Translations under genes and position numbers: made by a program | The notes under the pieces: model-generated | Told to the model about the DNA's origin: nothing | The model's database searches: none | What the model saw: the letters and a program-made list of their open reading frames with translations, nothing else | Origin: Acidilobus saccharovorans 345-15 | GTDB taxonomy: Archaea; Thermoproteota; Thermoprotei_A; Sulfolobales; Acidilobaceae | Direction of reading: 5' to 3' | DNA length: 64,000 nucleotides | NCBI RefSeq assembly: GCF_000144915.1 | Contig: NC_014374.1 | Span: 806,001 to 870,000 of the forward strand | In this document: piece by piece, positions 8,899 through 17,230 of the stretch | How the letters are laid out: every line of letters starts with the position of its first letter | How positions within the stretch are numbered: position 1 is the stretch's first letter

Positions 8899-9598
8899 CC
8901 AGGTAAATCTTTATGACCTCCTCGTTATTGGCTATGTCGTCGTAGGTCCCCTCGGTGACCTTCCTGCCCTCGTTCATTACTATAACCCAGTCGGCCACGG
9001 ACTTCACCATCTTCATTATGTGCCCTATGTAGAGCACTCCAACCCCCTGCTTGGCCACGGCCCTTATCTTTGAGGCCAGGCCCTCAAGCTCGTCAACGCT
9101 CAGGCCAGCCCCTATCTCATCAATAAGAAGGTACTTGGGCCTGGCGGCTAAGGCCCTGGCAAAGTCGAGGAGCTTCTGCTGCTCTGCGTTGAGCTCCGAG
9201 GCCAGCTTGTCTGCCATGTTATAAATGCCCACGTACTTAAGCGCCTCCACGGCGGCGCTCATCGCATCCTCCCCCTCAAGGCCCGCGGCGTAGATGGACG
9301 ACACCATGACGTTCTCCAGCACCGTGAGGTTCGGGTATGGCTTGGGTATCTGATAGGTCCTAGCTATGCCAAGCCTGGCCCTCTTGTACGATGGTAACCT
9401 GACTATGCACCTGCTGTCAAGCCTTATCCTTCCCTCGTCTGGGGTCAGGGCCCCCGTCACAAGGTTGACAAACGTAGTCTTGCCTGCGCCGTTAGGGCCT
9501 ATGAGGGCCTTTACCTCGCCCCTCTCTATGTTCATGCTGAAGTGGTCAACCGCGATCAGCTTGCCGAAGCTCTTGACCAGCGACTCCGCCTCTAGCAA
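8876..9598 (-). CDS. livG: Branched-chain amino-acid ABC transporter ATPase LivG
   Basis: Partner ATPase of LivF. It has 240 residues, Walker A GPNGAGKTT near 35 and Walker B YLLIDEIGAGLS. The signature is degenerate: LNAEQQKLL stands where LSGGQ- or LSYGQ-type sequence is normal. One nucleotide site of the LivGF dimer may therefore be weak, as in other asymmetric ABC pairs (inference). The TTG start heads a two-gene leftward unit. Its upstream region faces that of the isoaspartyl peptidase. Confidence 0.9.
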   Translation of the reverse strand: MLEAESLVKSFGKLIAVDHFSMNIERGEVKALIGPNGAGKTTFVNLVTGALTPDEGRIRLDSRCIVRLPSYKRARLGIARTYQIPKPYPNLTVLENVMVSSIYAAGLEGEDAMSAAVEALKYVGIYNMADKLASELNAEQQKLLDFARALAARPKYLLIDEIGAGLSVDELEGLASKIRAVAKQGVGVLYIGHIMKMVKSVADWVIVMNEGRKVTEGTYDDIANNEEVIKIYLGEKGAVE

Positions 9599-9770
9599 CC
9601 CTTCTTCCCCGCGCCTTGTGTAGGGTTTTCTGGTAGGAAAGAAATATGTGTAACCCCGACCCAGGTATTAGTTTCCCGCCCCTTAAGAGCCCTGTGCGAA
9701 GACCCCCAGTTACGTTCAAAGTCCTAAACCTTAAAGTCCTAGAGATCGCAGGCCTGCGAGGAGGCCGACT

Positions 9771-10721
9771 ATGAACATAGCCGAGAGGCCCATCAGGCTC
9801 TCGAGGCCCGCCGTGGTAGTTCACGGCGGAGCCGGCGCGTGGAAAAACGCCGACAAGGAGGCCGTGAGCAGAGCAATAAGGGAGGCCCTGGAAAACGGCA
9901 TGAGGGCCTCAAGGAACGGGGGCAGCGTTGAGATGGTCGTTGAGGCTGTGGCGTCCATGGAGGACTCCGGCGTCTTTGACGCTGGCGTGGGCTCGGTGCT
10001 AGACCTGAGGGGCCACGTAACTATGGATGCTGCCGTCATGAGGGGCCACGACCTGAGGGCTGGCGCTGTGGCGGCCGTGACATATCCGAAGAACCCAGTC
10101 AGGCTGGCGAAGGCAGTTATGGAGAGGACCCCGCACGTAATGATAGTGGGCAGCTGGGCTGACGAGCTGGCTAAGAGAATTGGCCTTGAGCCCTTCCCAG
10201 GGCCCAGCAGGAGGTCGCTGGAGAGGTGGAGGCAGCTCAAGGAGAGCGGCGGGGGCGACGACGAGCTGGCGAGGAGGTGGATCGCCATGGCCAAGGAGGT
10301 GGGCCTCGACACCGTGGGGGCCGTTGCCGTGGACTCGGACGGAAGGCTGGCGGCCGCGGTGAGCACCGGGGGCGTGATAATGAAGTTCCCCGGCAGGGTC
10401 GGGGACTCCCCCATTGTTGGGGCCGGGCTTTACGCTGACAGGCTCTCGGCGTTTGCGGCCACGGGCATAGGGGAGTACATCATGTCACTGGGCCTCAGCC
10501 TTAGGGCGTCGCTGGCCTACGCTCAGAGAGGGGACATTACACAGGCCGTGGAGTCCCAGATAAAGCTCATAACGGATACCTTCGGCCCTGGCACCGCGGG
10601 CCTTATTGGGATAGACTTTATGGGCAACGCGTGGGGCGATGCGAACACTAACGCAATGCCGTGGGGGGTAGCCGACGGCACGAGGCTCCTGGTGCTTGGC
10701 CTACCTGAGGGCCACCCCTAG
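9771..10721 (+). CDS. Isoaspartyl peptidase/plant-type L-asparaginase
   Basis: N-terminal nucleophile hydrolase that removes isoaspartyl residues from peptides and can hydrolyse asparagine. PAVVVHGGAGAW opens the family fold. The autocleavage Thr is in LDTVGAVAVD near residue 184, followed by the GGVIMKFPGRVGDSPIVGAG loop typical of the beta chain. Length (316) is normal. The ATG follows GAGGAGG with suitable spacing. It lies directly ahead of the peptide-import operon, which suits a role in using imported peptides, though it has its own promoter region. Confidence 0.9.
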   Translation: MNIAERPIRLSRPAVVVHGGAGAWKNADKEAVSRAIREALENGMRASRNGGSVEMVVEAVASMEDSGVFDAGVGSVLDLRGHVTMDAAVMRGHDLRAGAVAAVTYPKNPVRLAKAVMERTPHVMIVGSWADELAKRIGLEPFPGPSRRSLERWRQLKESGGGDDELARRWIAMAKEVGLDTVGAVAVDSDGRLAAAVSTGGVIMKFPGRVGDSPIVGAGLYADRLSAFAATGIGEYIMSLGLSLRASLAYAQRGDITQAVESQIKLITDTFGPGTAGLIGIDFMGNAWGDANTNAMPWGVADGTRLLVLGLPEGHP

Positions 10722-10805
10722 AAACCAAAATTGTAATATTAAAAGAATAAAGTAAATTTTTGAAATGTATATATGTTAATGGGTCCCTTTCTGATAGGAT
10801 AAGCC

Positions 10806-10812
10806 TTAAATA
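10806..10812 (+). promoter_or_regulatory. TATA box of the dpp operon
   Basis: TTAAATA within CCTTAAATATTC, a strong archaeal TATA element. It predicts transcription starting about 10832-10836, some 25 bases before the ATG at 10858. Confidence 0.6.
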
Positions 10813-10816
10813 TTCC

Positions 10817-10838
10817 CATTGGGAGGAGTCTCCCAGTG
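10817..10838. promoter_or_regulatory. Inverted repeat at the dpp transcription start
   Basis: CATTGGGAG, a four-base spacer GAGT, then CTCCCAGTG: nine paired positions with one T.G. It begins five bases after the TATA box and covers the predicted start of transcription. A bound repressor here would block polymerase loading. As RNA it would be a small 5' hairpin. Confidence 0.5.
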
Positions 10839-10857
10839 CCAGGAAAGTGGTGATTTT

Positions 10858-13746
10858 ATGAAAGGCAGGCATAGTATAGGTTCAAATAACAGAAGGTCCC
10901 TCTCGACCACAGCCCTCGCGGCAATAATCATTGTAATAGTGGTTATAGTGGCCGTAGGCGGTTACCTTGCCTACACGTCTACCAGGCACCATGTAACTAC
11001 GACTTCTCCTACCACTACACCTGTTACTACTACAAGTACCAGCCCGACGACCACGACAACTACCACCACTACCACTACTACCACCCCTATATCACCTACC
11101 TACACCATGTCGCCGGCGGCCCTCAGCTCCTACTCAACCACCGCGGGCTCCCCCATATCGATAACCATATCAACATTTACACCATCAGCTGGCAGCTACG
11201 TCCTCGTCTACACAGGCAATGGATCTGTAATTAACACCACCAAGTCTTACGCATCAGTATACTACGCTTACCCAGGCCACTACCTGGTGTACTACGCCAT
11301 ATATAAGAACGGCCAGCTCGTGGGCAGCTCCCAGGGCAACCTGCTTGAGGTCCTCGTGGCCCCGCCGCAGTTCAACGAGAGCTACGCCCAGCTCATAACA
11401 GTGCCAGTGATAACGCTCGTCAGCCCCACCACTCCAGTCGTCAGCGTGGGCCAGCCGGTCAACCTCTCGGCGGGCTTCCTGCAGCCGCCCTCGGGCACCA
11501 ACATGACCATAGAGGAGTACGTCTGGAACCTCGGCAACGGCACGACGATAACTATACCTTCAGTCAACGGCACGGGCTACGCCGAGCAGGTGTGGCTAAC
11601 AGGGTCAGGCAACACCACTTACCTGGAGCCGAAGGAGAAGTACATAAAGGTAAGCTACAGCTCCCCAGGTCTCTACGCCGTGTCGCTCACGATAGTCACT
11701 GAGAACATAACTACCAAGGCAACGTACAAGTATACCACGTACTACACCATAGCCGTCAGCTCTACCAGCTCGCCGTTCGCTGTATTCAGCCCACTCATAA
11801 GTGTGCCTAACCCAGGCACCATTGTGGTTGCCGAGAACGTGCCAGGAGGTCCCTTCAGCTTTGACCCAGACATAGACTATGAGAGCGTGGGCTTTGAGGT
11901 CATAGCCAACATCTACGGAACACTTATACAGTACTTCGGCGCTAACACGACCAAGTTCATACCGATGCTTGCCGAGTACGTGCCGACCGTCGGCCATGGC
12001 ATTAACTCCAACTACACTGAGTACACCTTCCAGCTGAGGCCAGGCCTCAGGGCCGCCAACGGCGACCCCATAACAGCTTATGACGTGTGGTACAGCGTCA
12101 TAAGGGACATGCTCTGCGCCGGCGGCACTCCGGGAACCCCAGGCTGGATACTCACGCAGTACCTCATACCCAACTACACGCCGTTCACCTTCGTTGTGAC
12201 CTCCCCCAACGACACTCAGGGCGCGGAGGAGATCGTGAACGCCATAACCTACGACAACACCACCGACACGGTGACCTTCCACCTGGCACAGCCGACATCG
12301 CCTGAGGCGCTCTTCACCGCAATAGCTGACCCACTTGGAGGAGGGGTCCTTGACGCCAAGTGGCTTGAGGAGGTCGGCGACGGCATAAACCTCACGGGGC
12401 TCTACGACCACAACCTCACCCAGCTGGCGGAGGCCTTCTACAGCTACGAGCAGACCTGCAGCGAGGGGAGCTACAACACGGCGGTCCAGTGGCCCTCGGG
12501 CCCAAGCGCTGGGTTCACCGGGCCATACTACATAGCCGTTTACACGCCGGGCCAGAGCGTGGTTCTCAAGCCTAACCCGTACTGGCCCACGAACATAACT
12601 TACTTCCCGAGGCCCAACGACACCGTGATCATAGAGTGGGTCAAGGACCCGACGACCGCTTACGAGCTGTTCGCCTCAGGCCAGGCCGACATAGTGACTG
12701 GACTGCCTAGCAGCTTCATACCTAGCCTTGAGGCCCTCGAGTCCAAGGGCCAGGCAGAGCTCTACGAGTTCCCAACGCTCAGCGAGTTCTTCTTCGTGTT
12801 CGTAAACAACGTGAGCCAGTCAGCGCTTCACCAGCTCAACCCGGCCTACCACATACCGAGCTGGTACTTCGCCAACCCGCTCGTCAGGGAGGCCTTCGCC
12901 TACGCCTTCAACTACACCGAGTACATAGACGACATAGTTGGCAACGTGAAGTATCACTTCAACTTCGGCAGCCTTTACTGCGGCGTGCTCATACCTGGCC
13001 TGAACTACTACTTCCCGCCGTCTGAGCTCACCGGGTGCCCGACCTTCAACCTCACATACGCTAAGCAGCTGCTGGAGGAGAGCGGGTTCTACAACATAAG
13101 CGTCTACTTCCCGATAGTGATATCAAGCGGCGACACCACCGACTACACCGCCGCCCAGATGTGGGCAGCGGCCCTGCACAACATAGACCCGAACATAAAC
13201 GCTGTGCCAATATACTTGCCGTTCTCAACCATAATAAGTGACGAGATACCAGGCCAGAACCCAATGCCATTATACTACCTGGGCTGGATAGCTGACTACC
13301 CGCTGGCCTCGGACTTCATAAACGCCATGTACGAGCAGGGAGGAACGTACCCAAGCCCTGACGGGTGGACCGTGCAGTACTTTGAGAACCTCAGCGCGTA
13401 CTTCAACCAGTCAAAGATAAGCTACCCGGGGCTGAGCCCGAGCGTCGAGCCTGAGATAGGCAAGTGGCTCTGGCAGGAGGCCATGGAGTACCAGGAGCTG
13501 AACAATGTAATCACTAAGGCCGACGCCGCCGAGCTAGCCAACAACGTGACTGCCGCCTCCACCTACTACAAGCAGGCTGAGGACATGGCCATAGAGCTCT
13601 ACATGTACGTCTACACAATACAGCCCAACGAGTACTGGGTCATCAAGCCGTACATGCACGGCTACATGGGCATGATATCGTGGGAGGAGAACCCAATGGT
13701 TGGGGGCTCCGGCGACAGCTGGTACTTCTGGTGGGTTAAAGGTTAG
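10858..13746 (+). CDS. Oligopeptide ABC transporter substrate-binding protein
   Basis: Surface receptor of the Dpp/Opp-type importer (SBP family 5), about 962 residues and much longer than the usual 550-600. It opens with a prepilin-like signal (RRSLSTTALA plus a hydrophobic stretch to about residue 42). Next come a threonine-rich stalk (about 47-80), two beta-rich segments resembling PKD/Ig-like modules (about 80-320), and the peptide-binding domain from about 325 with FDPDIDYES and many N-glycosylation sequons. ATG 10858 is chosen because GGTG lies five bases before it. An in-frame TTG at 10819 lies inside the promoter palindrome. It is the first gene of the dpp operon. Confidence 0.92.
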   Translation: MKGRHSIGSNNRRSLSTTALAAIIIVIVVIVAVGGYLAYTSTRHHVTTTSPTTTPVTTTSTSPTTTTTTTTTTTTTPISPTYTMSPAALSSYSTTAGSPISITISTFTPSAGSYVLVYTGNGSVINTTKSYASVYYAYPGHYLVYYAIYKNGQLVGSSQGNLLEVLVAPPQFNESYAQLITVPVITLVSPTTPVVSVGQPVNLSAGFLQPPSGTNMTIEEYVWNLGNGTTITIPSVNGTGYAEQVWLTGSGNTTYLEPKEKYIKVSYSSPGLYAVSLTIVTENITTKATYKYTTYYTIAVSSTSSPFAVFSPLISVPNPGTIVVAENVPGGPFSFDPDIDYESVGFEVIANIYGTLIQYFGANTTKFIPMLAEYVPTVGHGINSNYTEYTFQLRPGLRAANGDPITAYDVWYSVIRDMLCAGGTPGTPGWILTQYLIPNYTPFTFVVTSPNDTQGAEEIVNAITYDNTTDTVTFHLAQPTSPEALFTAIADPLGGGVLDAKWLEEVGDGINLTGLYDHNLTQLAEAFYSYEQTCSEGSYNTAVQWPSGPSAGFTGPYYIAVYTPGQSVVLKPNPYWPTNITYFPRPNDTVIIEWVKDPTTAYELFASGQADIVTGLPSSFIPSLEALESKGQAELYEFPTLSEFFFVFVNNVSQSALHQLNPAYHIPSWYFANPLVREAFAYAFNYTEYIDDIVGNVKYHFNFGSLYCGVLIPGLNYYFPPSELTGCPTFNLTYAKQLLEESGFYNISVYFPIVISSGDTTDYTAAQMWAAALHNIDPNINAVPIYLPFSTIISDEIPGQNPMPLYYLGWIADYPLASDFINAMYEQGGTYPSPDGWTVQYFENLSAYFNQSKISYPGLSPSVEPEIGKWLWQEAMEYQELNNVITKADAAELANNVTAASTYYKQAEDMAIELYMYVYTIQPNEYWVIKPYMHGYMGMISWEENPMVGGSGDSWYFWWVKG
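10996..11090 (+). repeat. Threonine-codon microsatellite (ACN-rich)
   Basis: Low-complexity run of ACC/ACT/ACG/ACA codons encoding a Thr/Ser/Pro stalk, including about 13 threonines in a row. It holds the binding domain away from the membrane and is probably heavily O-glycosylated. Its length may vary between strains. Confidence 0.75.
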
Positions 13747-13836
13747 CCAACAGATTTTCAAATAATAATCTTAATATTTTATTGATTTTTCACACCCTAA
13801 CGCTTTTTAGGTTCCACTTTTGTTCTCCGTTGCCGT

Positions 13837-13845
13837 GGAGGGTGG
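13837..13845 (+). promoter_or_regulatory. Ribosome-binding site that places the dppB start at AUA
   Basis: GGAGGGTGG is followed, after six bases, by ATA at 13852. No ATG, GTG or TTG occurs in the permease frame between the stop at 13798 and the ATG at 13969. The site therefore marks 13852 as the likely start. Confidence 0.6.
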
Positions 13846-13851
13846 TTTAAA

Positions 13852-14910
13852 ATAAAGCTCTGGCAATACATACTTAAGAGGGTTCTCTACTACATACCCA
13901 CGCTAATAGGGCTCACAGTACTGGTCTTCGCTTTAATTCACGTCGGCGGAGTCACAAAGCTCCTAGCCATGTACATAAATCCAAGGCTCACGGGGCCCGC
14001 AAGGCAGCAGCAGATCCAGATGCTAATAGAGAAGTTCCACCTCAACCAGCCCCTCTACGTTCAGTACTTCTACTGGCTTGACGCGGTGCTTCACGGCAAC
14101 CTTGGCTTCACTGCCACGAGTTTCTTCAGCGGCCCCGTTACCCAGGCCATAGAGATCTTCTTCCCCAACACGGCAATGCTAGCAATAGTCGCTGGCATAC
14201 TTACATGGCTTATGGGGATACCCCTGGGCACCTGGTCCGCCGTCAGGAGGGACAAGCCAGATGACATAGCTATAAGGGTCATCTCATATGGCCTTTACGG
14301 CATGCCTATCTACCTGATAGCATTTGCCCTGATAATCATCTTCGGGGTCTACCTCAAGGCGTTGCCCATCTCAGGAACCGTCAACACCGCCCTCCTGGCC
14401 GGGGTCAGCTGGTACCGCGATGGAACCTCCTACCCCACTCACGTGATACTTATAGATGCAATAATACACAGGGACTGGCCCGTGGCCCTGAGCGCCTTTG
14501 AGCACCTGCTGCTGCCCGCATTCACGCTGGCGCTGGCCGTCATGGCAGGGGTCATAAACATACTCAGGGCCTCCATGCTTGAGGTCCTGGACCAGGACTA
14601 TGTTAAGTTCGCCAGGTCCAAGGGGCTGCCGGAGAGGGTTGTTATAAACAAGCACGCCAGGCCGACCGCTATGTTCCCGGTCTACACGAACTTCGCCTAC
14701 ACAGTGGCCGGCATGCTGAGCGGCGTAGTTGTCGTTGAGGACGTATTCAACTACCCTGGCATAGGCTACTGGCTCACTCTTGCCATGGAGGAGAACGACA
14801 TGGGGGGAATTATGGCCGGGACCCTGCTCTTCGGCCTGATATTCATAACGGTCAGCCTCGTGCTTGACATAGTGTTTGCCCTTAAGGACCCGAGGGTGAG
14901 GCTGGGATGA
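13852..14910 (+). CDS. dppB: Oligopeptide ABC transporter permease DppB, probable AUA start
   Basis: First membrane subunit of the peptide importer. Reading from ATA at 13852 gives 352 residues beginning KLWQYILKRVLYYIPTLIG, the first membrane segment found in nearly all DppB/OppB proteins. The ATG at 13969 would delete that segment. DppB landmarks follow: PLYVQYFYWL, the EAA-type loop near YVKFARSKGLPE and VVVEDVFNYPGIGYW. The AUA codon is backed only by its position and the Shine-Dalgarno site before it. A sequencing error is the alternative. It overlaps dppC by four bases (ATGA). Confidence 0.85.
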   Translation: MKLWQYILKRVLYYIPTLIGLTVLVFALIHVGGVTKLLAMYINPRLTGPARQQQIQMLIEKFHLNQPLYVQYFYWLDAVLHGNLGFTATSFFSGPVTQAIEIFFPNTAMLAIVAGILTWLMGIPLGTWSAVRRDKPDDIAIRVISYGLYGMPIYLIAFALIIIFGVYLKALPISGTVNTALLAGVSWYRDGTSYPTHVILIDAIIHRDWPVALSAFEHLLLPAFTLALAVMAGVINILRASMLEVLDQDYVKFARSKGLPERVVINKHARPTAMFPVYTNFAYTVAGMLSGVVVVEDVFNYPGIGYWLTLAMEENDMGGIMAGTLLFGLIFITVSLVLDIVFALKDPRVRLG

Positions 14911-15869
14911 ACATGCTTGCCACAGTAGCTGCGGCCGCCGCCTTCGTGATCTTAGCGCTTTCTGTGACGTTCGCCAGAGGGCGGAGGTCCCTCTCAATTC
15001 TGACGCCCGAGAGGAAGCTCTCCCTTCAGGTGTTCTTCTCAAATAAGCCCGCCATAGCCGGCCTCATAATAGTCCTAGCGTATGTTATTGACGCCCTGCT
15101 CGTCCAGTTCGCGCCGTGGGCGCTGGGCCTCAGGCACCCCTACGTGCTGGTTCCTAACTATGCCAACCCTATACCGCAGCCCCCGTCCTGGAAGCACCCC
15201 CTGGGCACAACTTACCCGGGCGTTGACCTGCTCAGGGCTGTGATAAAGTCAATAAGGGTCGACTTAGCCCTCTCCGTCGCAGTCGTGCTTCCAGGGGCCT
15301 CCATTGGGATAGTCATAGGTATACTGGCCACCTACCTGGGCGGCATAGTTGACGACGTGCTCATGAGGCTCACGGACATATTCTTCAGCATCCCCTACCT
15401 AGTCCTAGCGGTTGCCGTGGGCTACGTGCTTGGGAGGGACCTGAAGAGCCTCCTAATAGCGCTCATAGTTGTCTGGTGGCCGCTCTACGCCAGGTACACC
15501 AGGAGCGTCACGCTTCAGGTGAAGGAGATGACCTTCATAGAGGCCGCCAGGGCCGCCGGGGCCAGCAACGTGAAGATAATGTTTAGGCACATACTTCCCA
15601 ACGCCCTGCCCCCAGTGCTGGTGCAGATGTCAATGGACCTCGGGACCATAATGCTCGTCATATCAACGTTGGCCTTCATCGGCTTCCTGCCAGTCTCCAA
15701 CTTCCCAGAGCTGGGCTACCTCACCACGCTTGGCATCCAGTATCTCACCACAGCCCCCTGGACGGTCATAGTGCCCGGCTCCTTCATCGTGATATTTGCA
15801 GTTGCGGTCTACTTGATGGGGATGGGCCTCATGGACGTGATTAACCCGAGGAGGAGGAGCTCGCTATGA
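14907..15869 (+). CDS. dppC: Oligopeptide ABC transporter permease DppC
   Basis: Second membrane subunit of the peptide importer, 320 residues with six membrane segments expected. It carries the N-terminal oligopeptide-permease region around FFSNKPAIAGLIIVL, the HPLGTTYPGVDLLRAVI stretch, and the ATPase-contact loop EAARAAGASNVKIMFRHILPN. An additional hydrophobic helix at residues 1-18 precedes the usual start. ATGA overlaps join it to dppB upstream and dppD downstream, so the operon is tightly coupled. Confidence 0.92.
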   Translation: MNMLATVAAAAAFVILALSVTFARGRRSLSILTPERKLSLQVFFSNKPAIAGLIIVLAYVIDALLVQFAPWALGLRHPYVLVPNYANPIPQPPSWKHPLGTTYPGVDLLRAVIKSIRVDLALSVAVVLPGASIGIVIGILATYLGGIVDDVLMRLTDIFFSIPYLVLAVAVGYVLGRDLKSLLIALIVVWWPLYARYTRSVTLQVKEMTFIEAARAAGASNVKIMFRHILPNALPPVLVQMSMDLGTIMLVISTLAFIGFLPVSNFPELGYLTTLGIQYLTTAPWTVIVPGSFIVIFAVAVYLMGMGLMDVINPRRRSSL

Positions 15870-17230
15870 GTGGGAACGACAGGGCCCCAGTGGTTGTAGT
15901 CAGGAACCTCAGGCTCGCGTACTACACCAGAAGAGGCATCTACAAGGCGCTGAACGGAGTTGACCTGGAGATCTACAGGGGTGAGGTGCTCGGAGTGGCG
16001 GGGGAGAGCGGCTGCGGCAAGAGCACGCTGGGCCTCACAATAATGGGCCTTATACCCAGGAACGCCGCCGTAACTGACGGCCAGGTCCTTGTTGACGGCT
16101 TTGACGTAGTTGCGCCTCTCAGGGAGTACTTCAAGAAGGCAAAGAAGTTCAAGGCCGATAAAAACGAGGACGTTCTAAAGAGGCTCCACAAGAAAATGAT
16201 GAGTATAAGGGGCACCAAGATATCAATGGTGTTCCAGGAGCCTATGACAACTCTTAACCCTGTGCTGCCAGTGGGCTACCAGATAGCTGAGGTGGTGCTT
16301 CAGCACAACCCCGCGCTCCTGGCCAAGAGGAGGCTTGCGAGGGCCAGGGCCACAAAGGACGACGTTAAGACCATCTTAGGTTACCTCAAATCTAACGACT
16401 ATGACAACCTGAGGGAGTTCGTCAAGGCTAGGGGGCTCGAGGGCCTTGATGACCAGGCTATAGCTATCTGGAGAAGGAAGGACATACATGACATAGTCAA
16501 GGAGCTCAGGATCCTTAACCTCTGCTGCCAGAAGATCAGCCCAATGCTAGCGAAACCCCTGGAGGACGTGGCCAGGACGAACAGGATACCTAAGACGCCG
16601 ATCATCTCCTCAATCGTGAGGAGGGAGCTCATCAAGGAGGGCTACATCAAGGCGGCCGAGTTCCTGGGCCTGCTCGGCATGCCCGAGCCCGAGAAAGTGG
16701 TTAAGATGTACCCGCACGAGCTGAGCGGCGGCATGAGGCAGAGGGTTGTCATAGCCACAGCTATGATTAATAGCCCTGAGCTAGTAATACTTGACGAGCC
16801 CACCAGCGCCCTGGACGTGACCATACAGGCCCAGATACTGGAGCTCCTCAAGGAGCTCAAGGAGGACATAGGCTCAGCCTTCATGTTCATATCCCACGAC
16901 CTGAGCGTGCTGTACCAGGTCTCCGATAGGGTAGCTATAATGTATGCAGGGAAGGTGGTCGAGGTAGGCCCCAAGGAGGCTGTCTTCAAGGAGCCCAAAC
17001 ACCCCTACACGCAGATGCTCCTTGAGGCCGTGCCTACCATAGAGCCGCACGAGCTCAAGGGCATAAAGGGCGAGGTCCCTGACCTGAGGAACCCGCCGAG
17101 CGGGTGCATGTTCCACCCCAGGTGCCCGTTTGCCATGCCGGTCTGCAGGTCCAGGGAGCCCCCGACCGTAGATCTCGGCAATGGGCATAGGGTGGCCTGC
17201 TGGCTTTACGCCGGAGGTGAGAGGCAGTGA
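15866..17230 (+). CDS. dppD: Oligopeptide ABC transporter ATPase DppD with helical-domain insertion
   Basis: ATPase subunit of the peptide importer. Walker A GESGCGKST is near residue 47, the Q-loop FQEPMTTLNP near 125, signature LSGGMRQRV near 285 and Walker B VILDEPTSALDV near 308. The Q-loop to signature distance is about 160 residues against roughly 57 in typical DppD, so about 100 extra residues, mostly charged and helical, sit in the helical subdomain. The C-terminal extension has four cysteines (GC, RC, VC, AC). In related bacterial proteins that pattern has been reported to bind an iron-sulfur cluster. It overlaps dppF by four bases. Confidence 0.92.
   Translation: MSGNDRAPVVVVRNLRLAYYTRRGIYKALNGVDLEIYRGEVLGVAGESGCGKSTLGLTIMGLIPRNAAVTDGQVLVDGFDVVAPLREYFKKAKKFKADKNEDVLKRLHKKMMSIRGTKISMVFQEPMTTLNPVLPVGYQIAEVVLQHNPALLAKRRLARARATKDDVKTILGYLKSNDYDNLREFVKARGLEGLDDQAIAIWRRKDIHDIVKELRILNLCCQKISPMLAKPLEDVARTNRIPKTPIISSIVRRELIKEGYIKAAEFLGLLGMPEPEKVVKMYPHELSGGMRQRVVIATAMINSPELVILDEPTSALDVTIQAQILELLKELKEDIGSAFMFISHDLSVLYQVSDRVAIMYAGKVVEVGPKEAVFKEPKHPYTQMLLEAVPTIEPHELKGIKGEVPDLRNPPSGCMFHPRCPFAMPVCRSREPPTVDLGNGHRVACWLYAGGERQ

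Noticed and set aside
10996-11090. Possible CRISPR-like or tandem repeat
   Set aside because: The repetition follows threonine codons in frame inside a secreted protein; there are no spaced direct repeats.
11605-12411. 268-codon open frame on the minus strand inside the oligopeptide receptor gene
   Set aside because: It mirrors the strong codon bias of the plus-strand gene, has no ribosome site or recognisable motif, and the plus-strand protein is clearly conserved.
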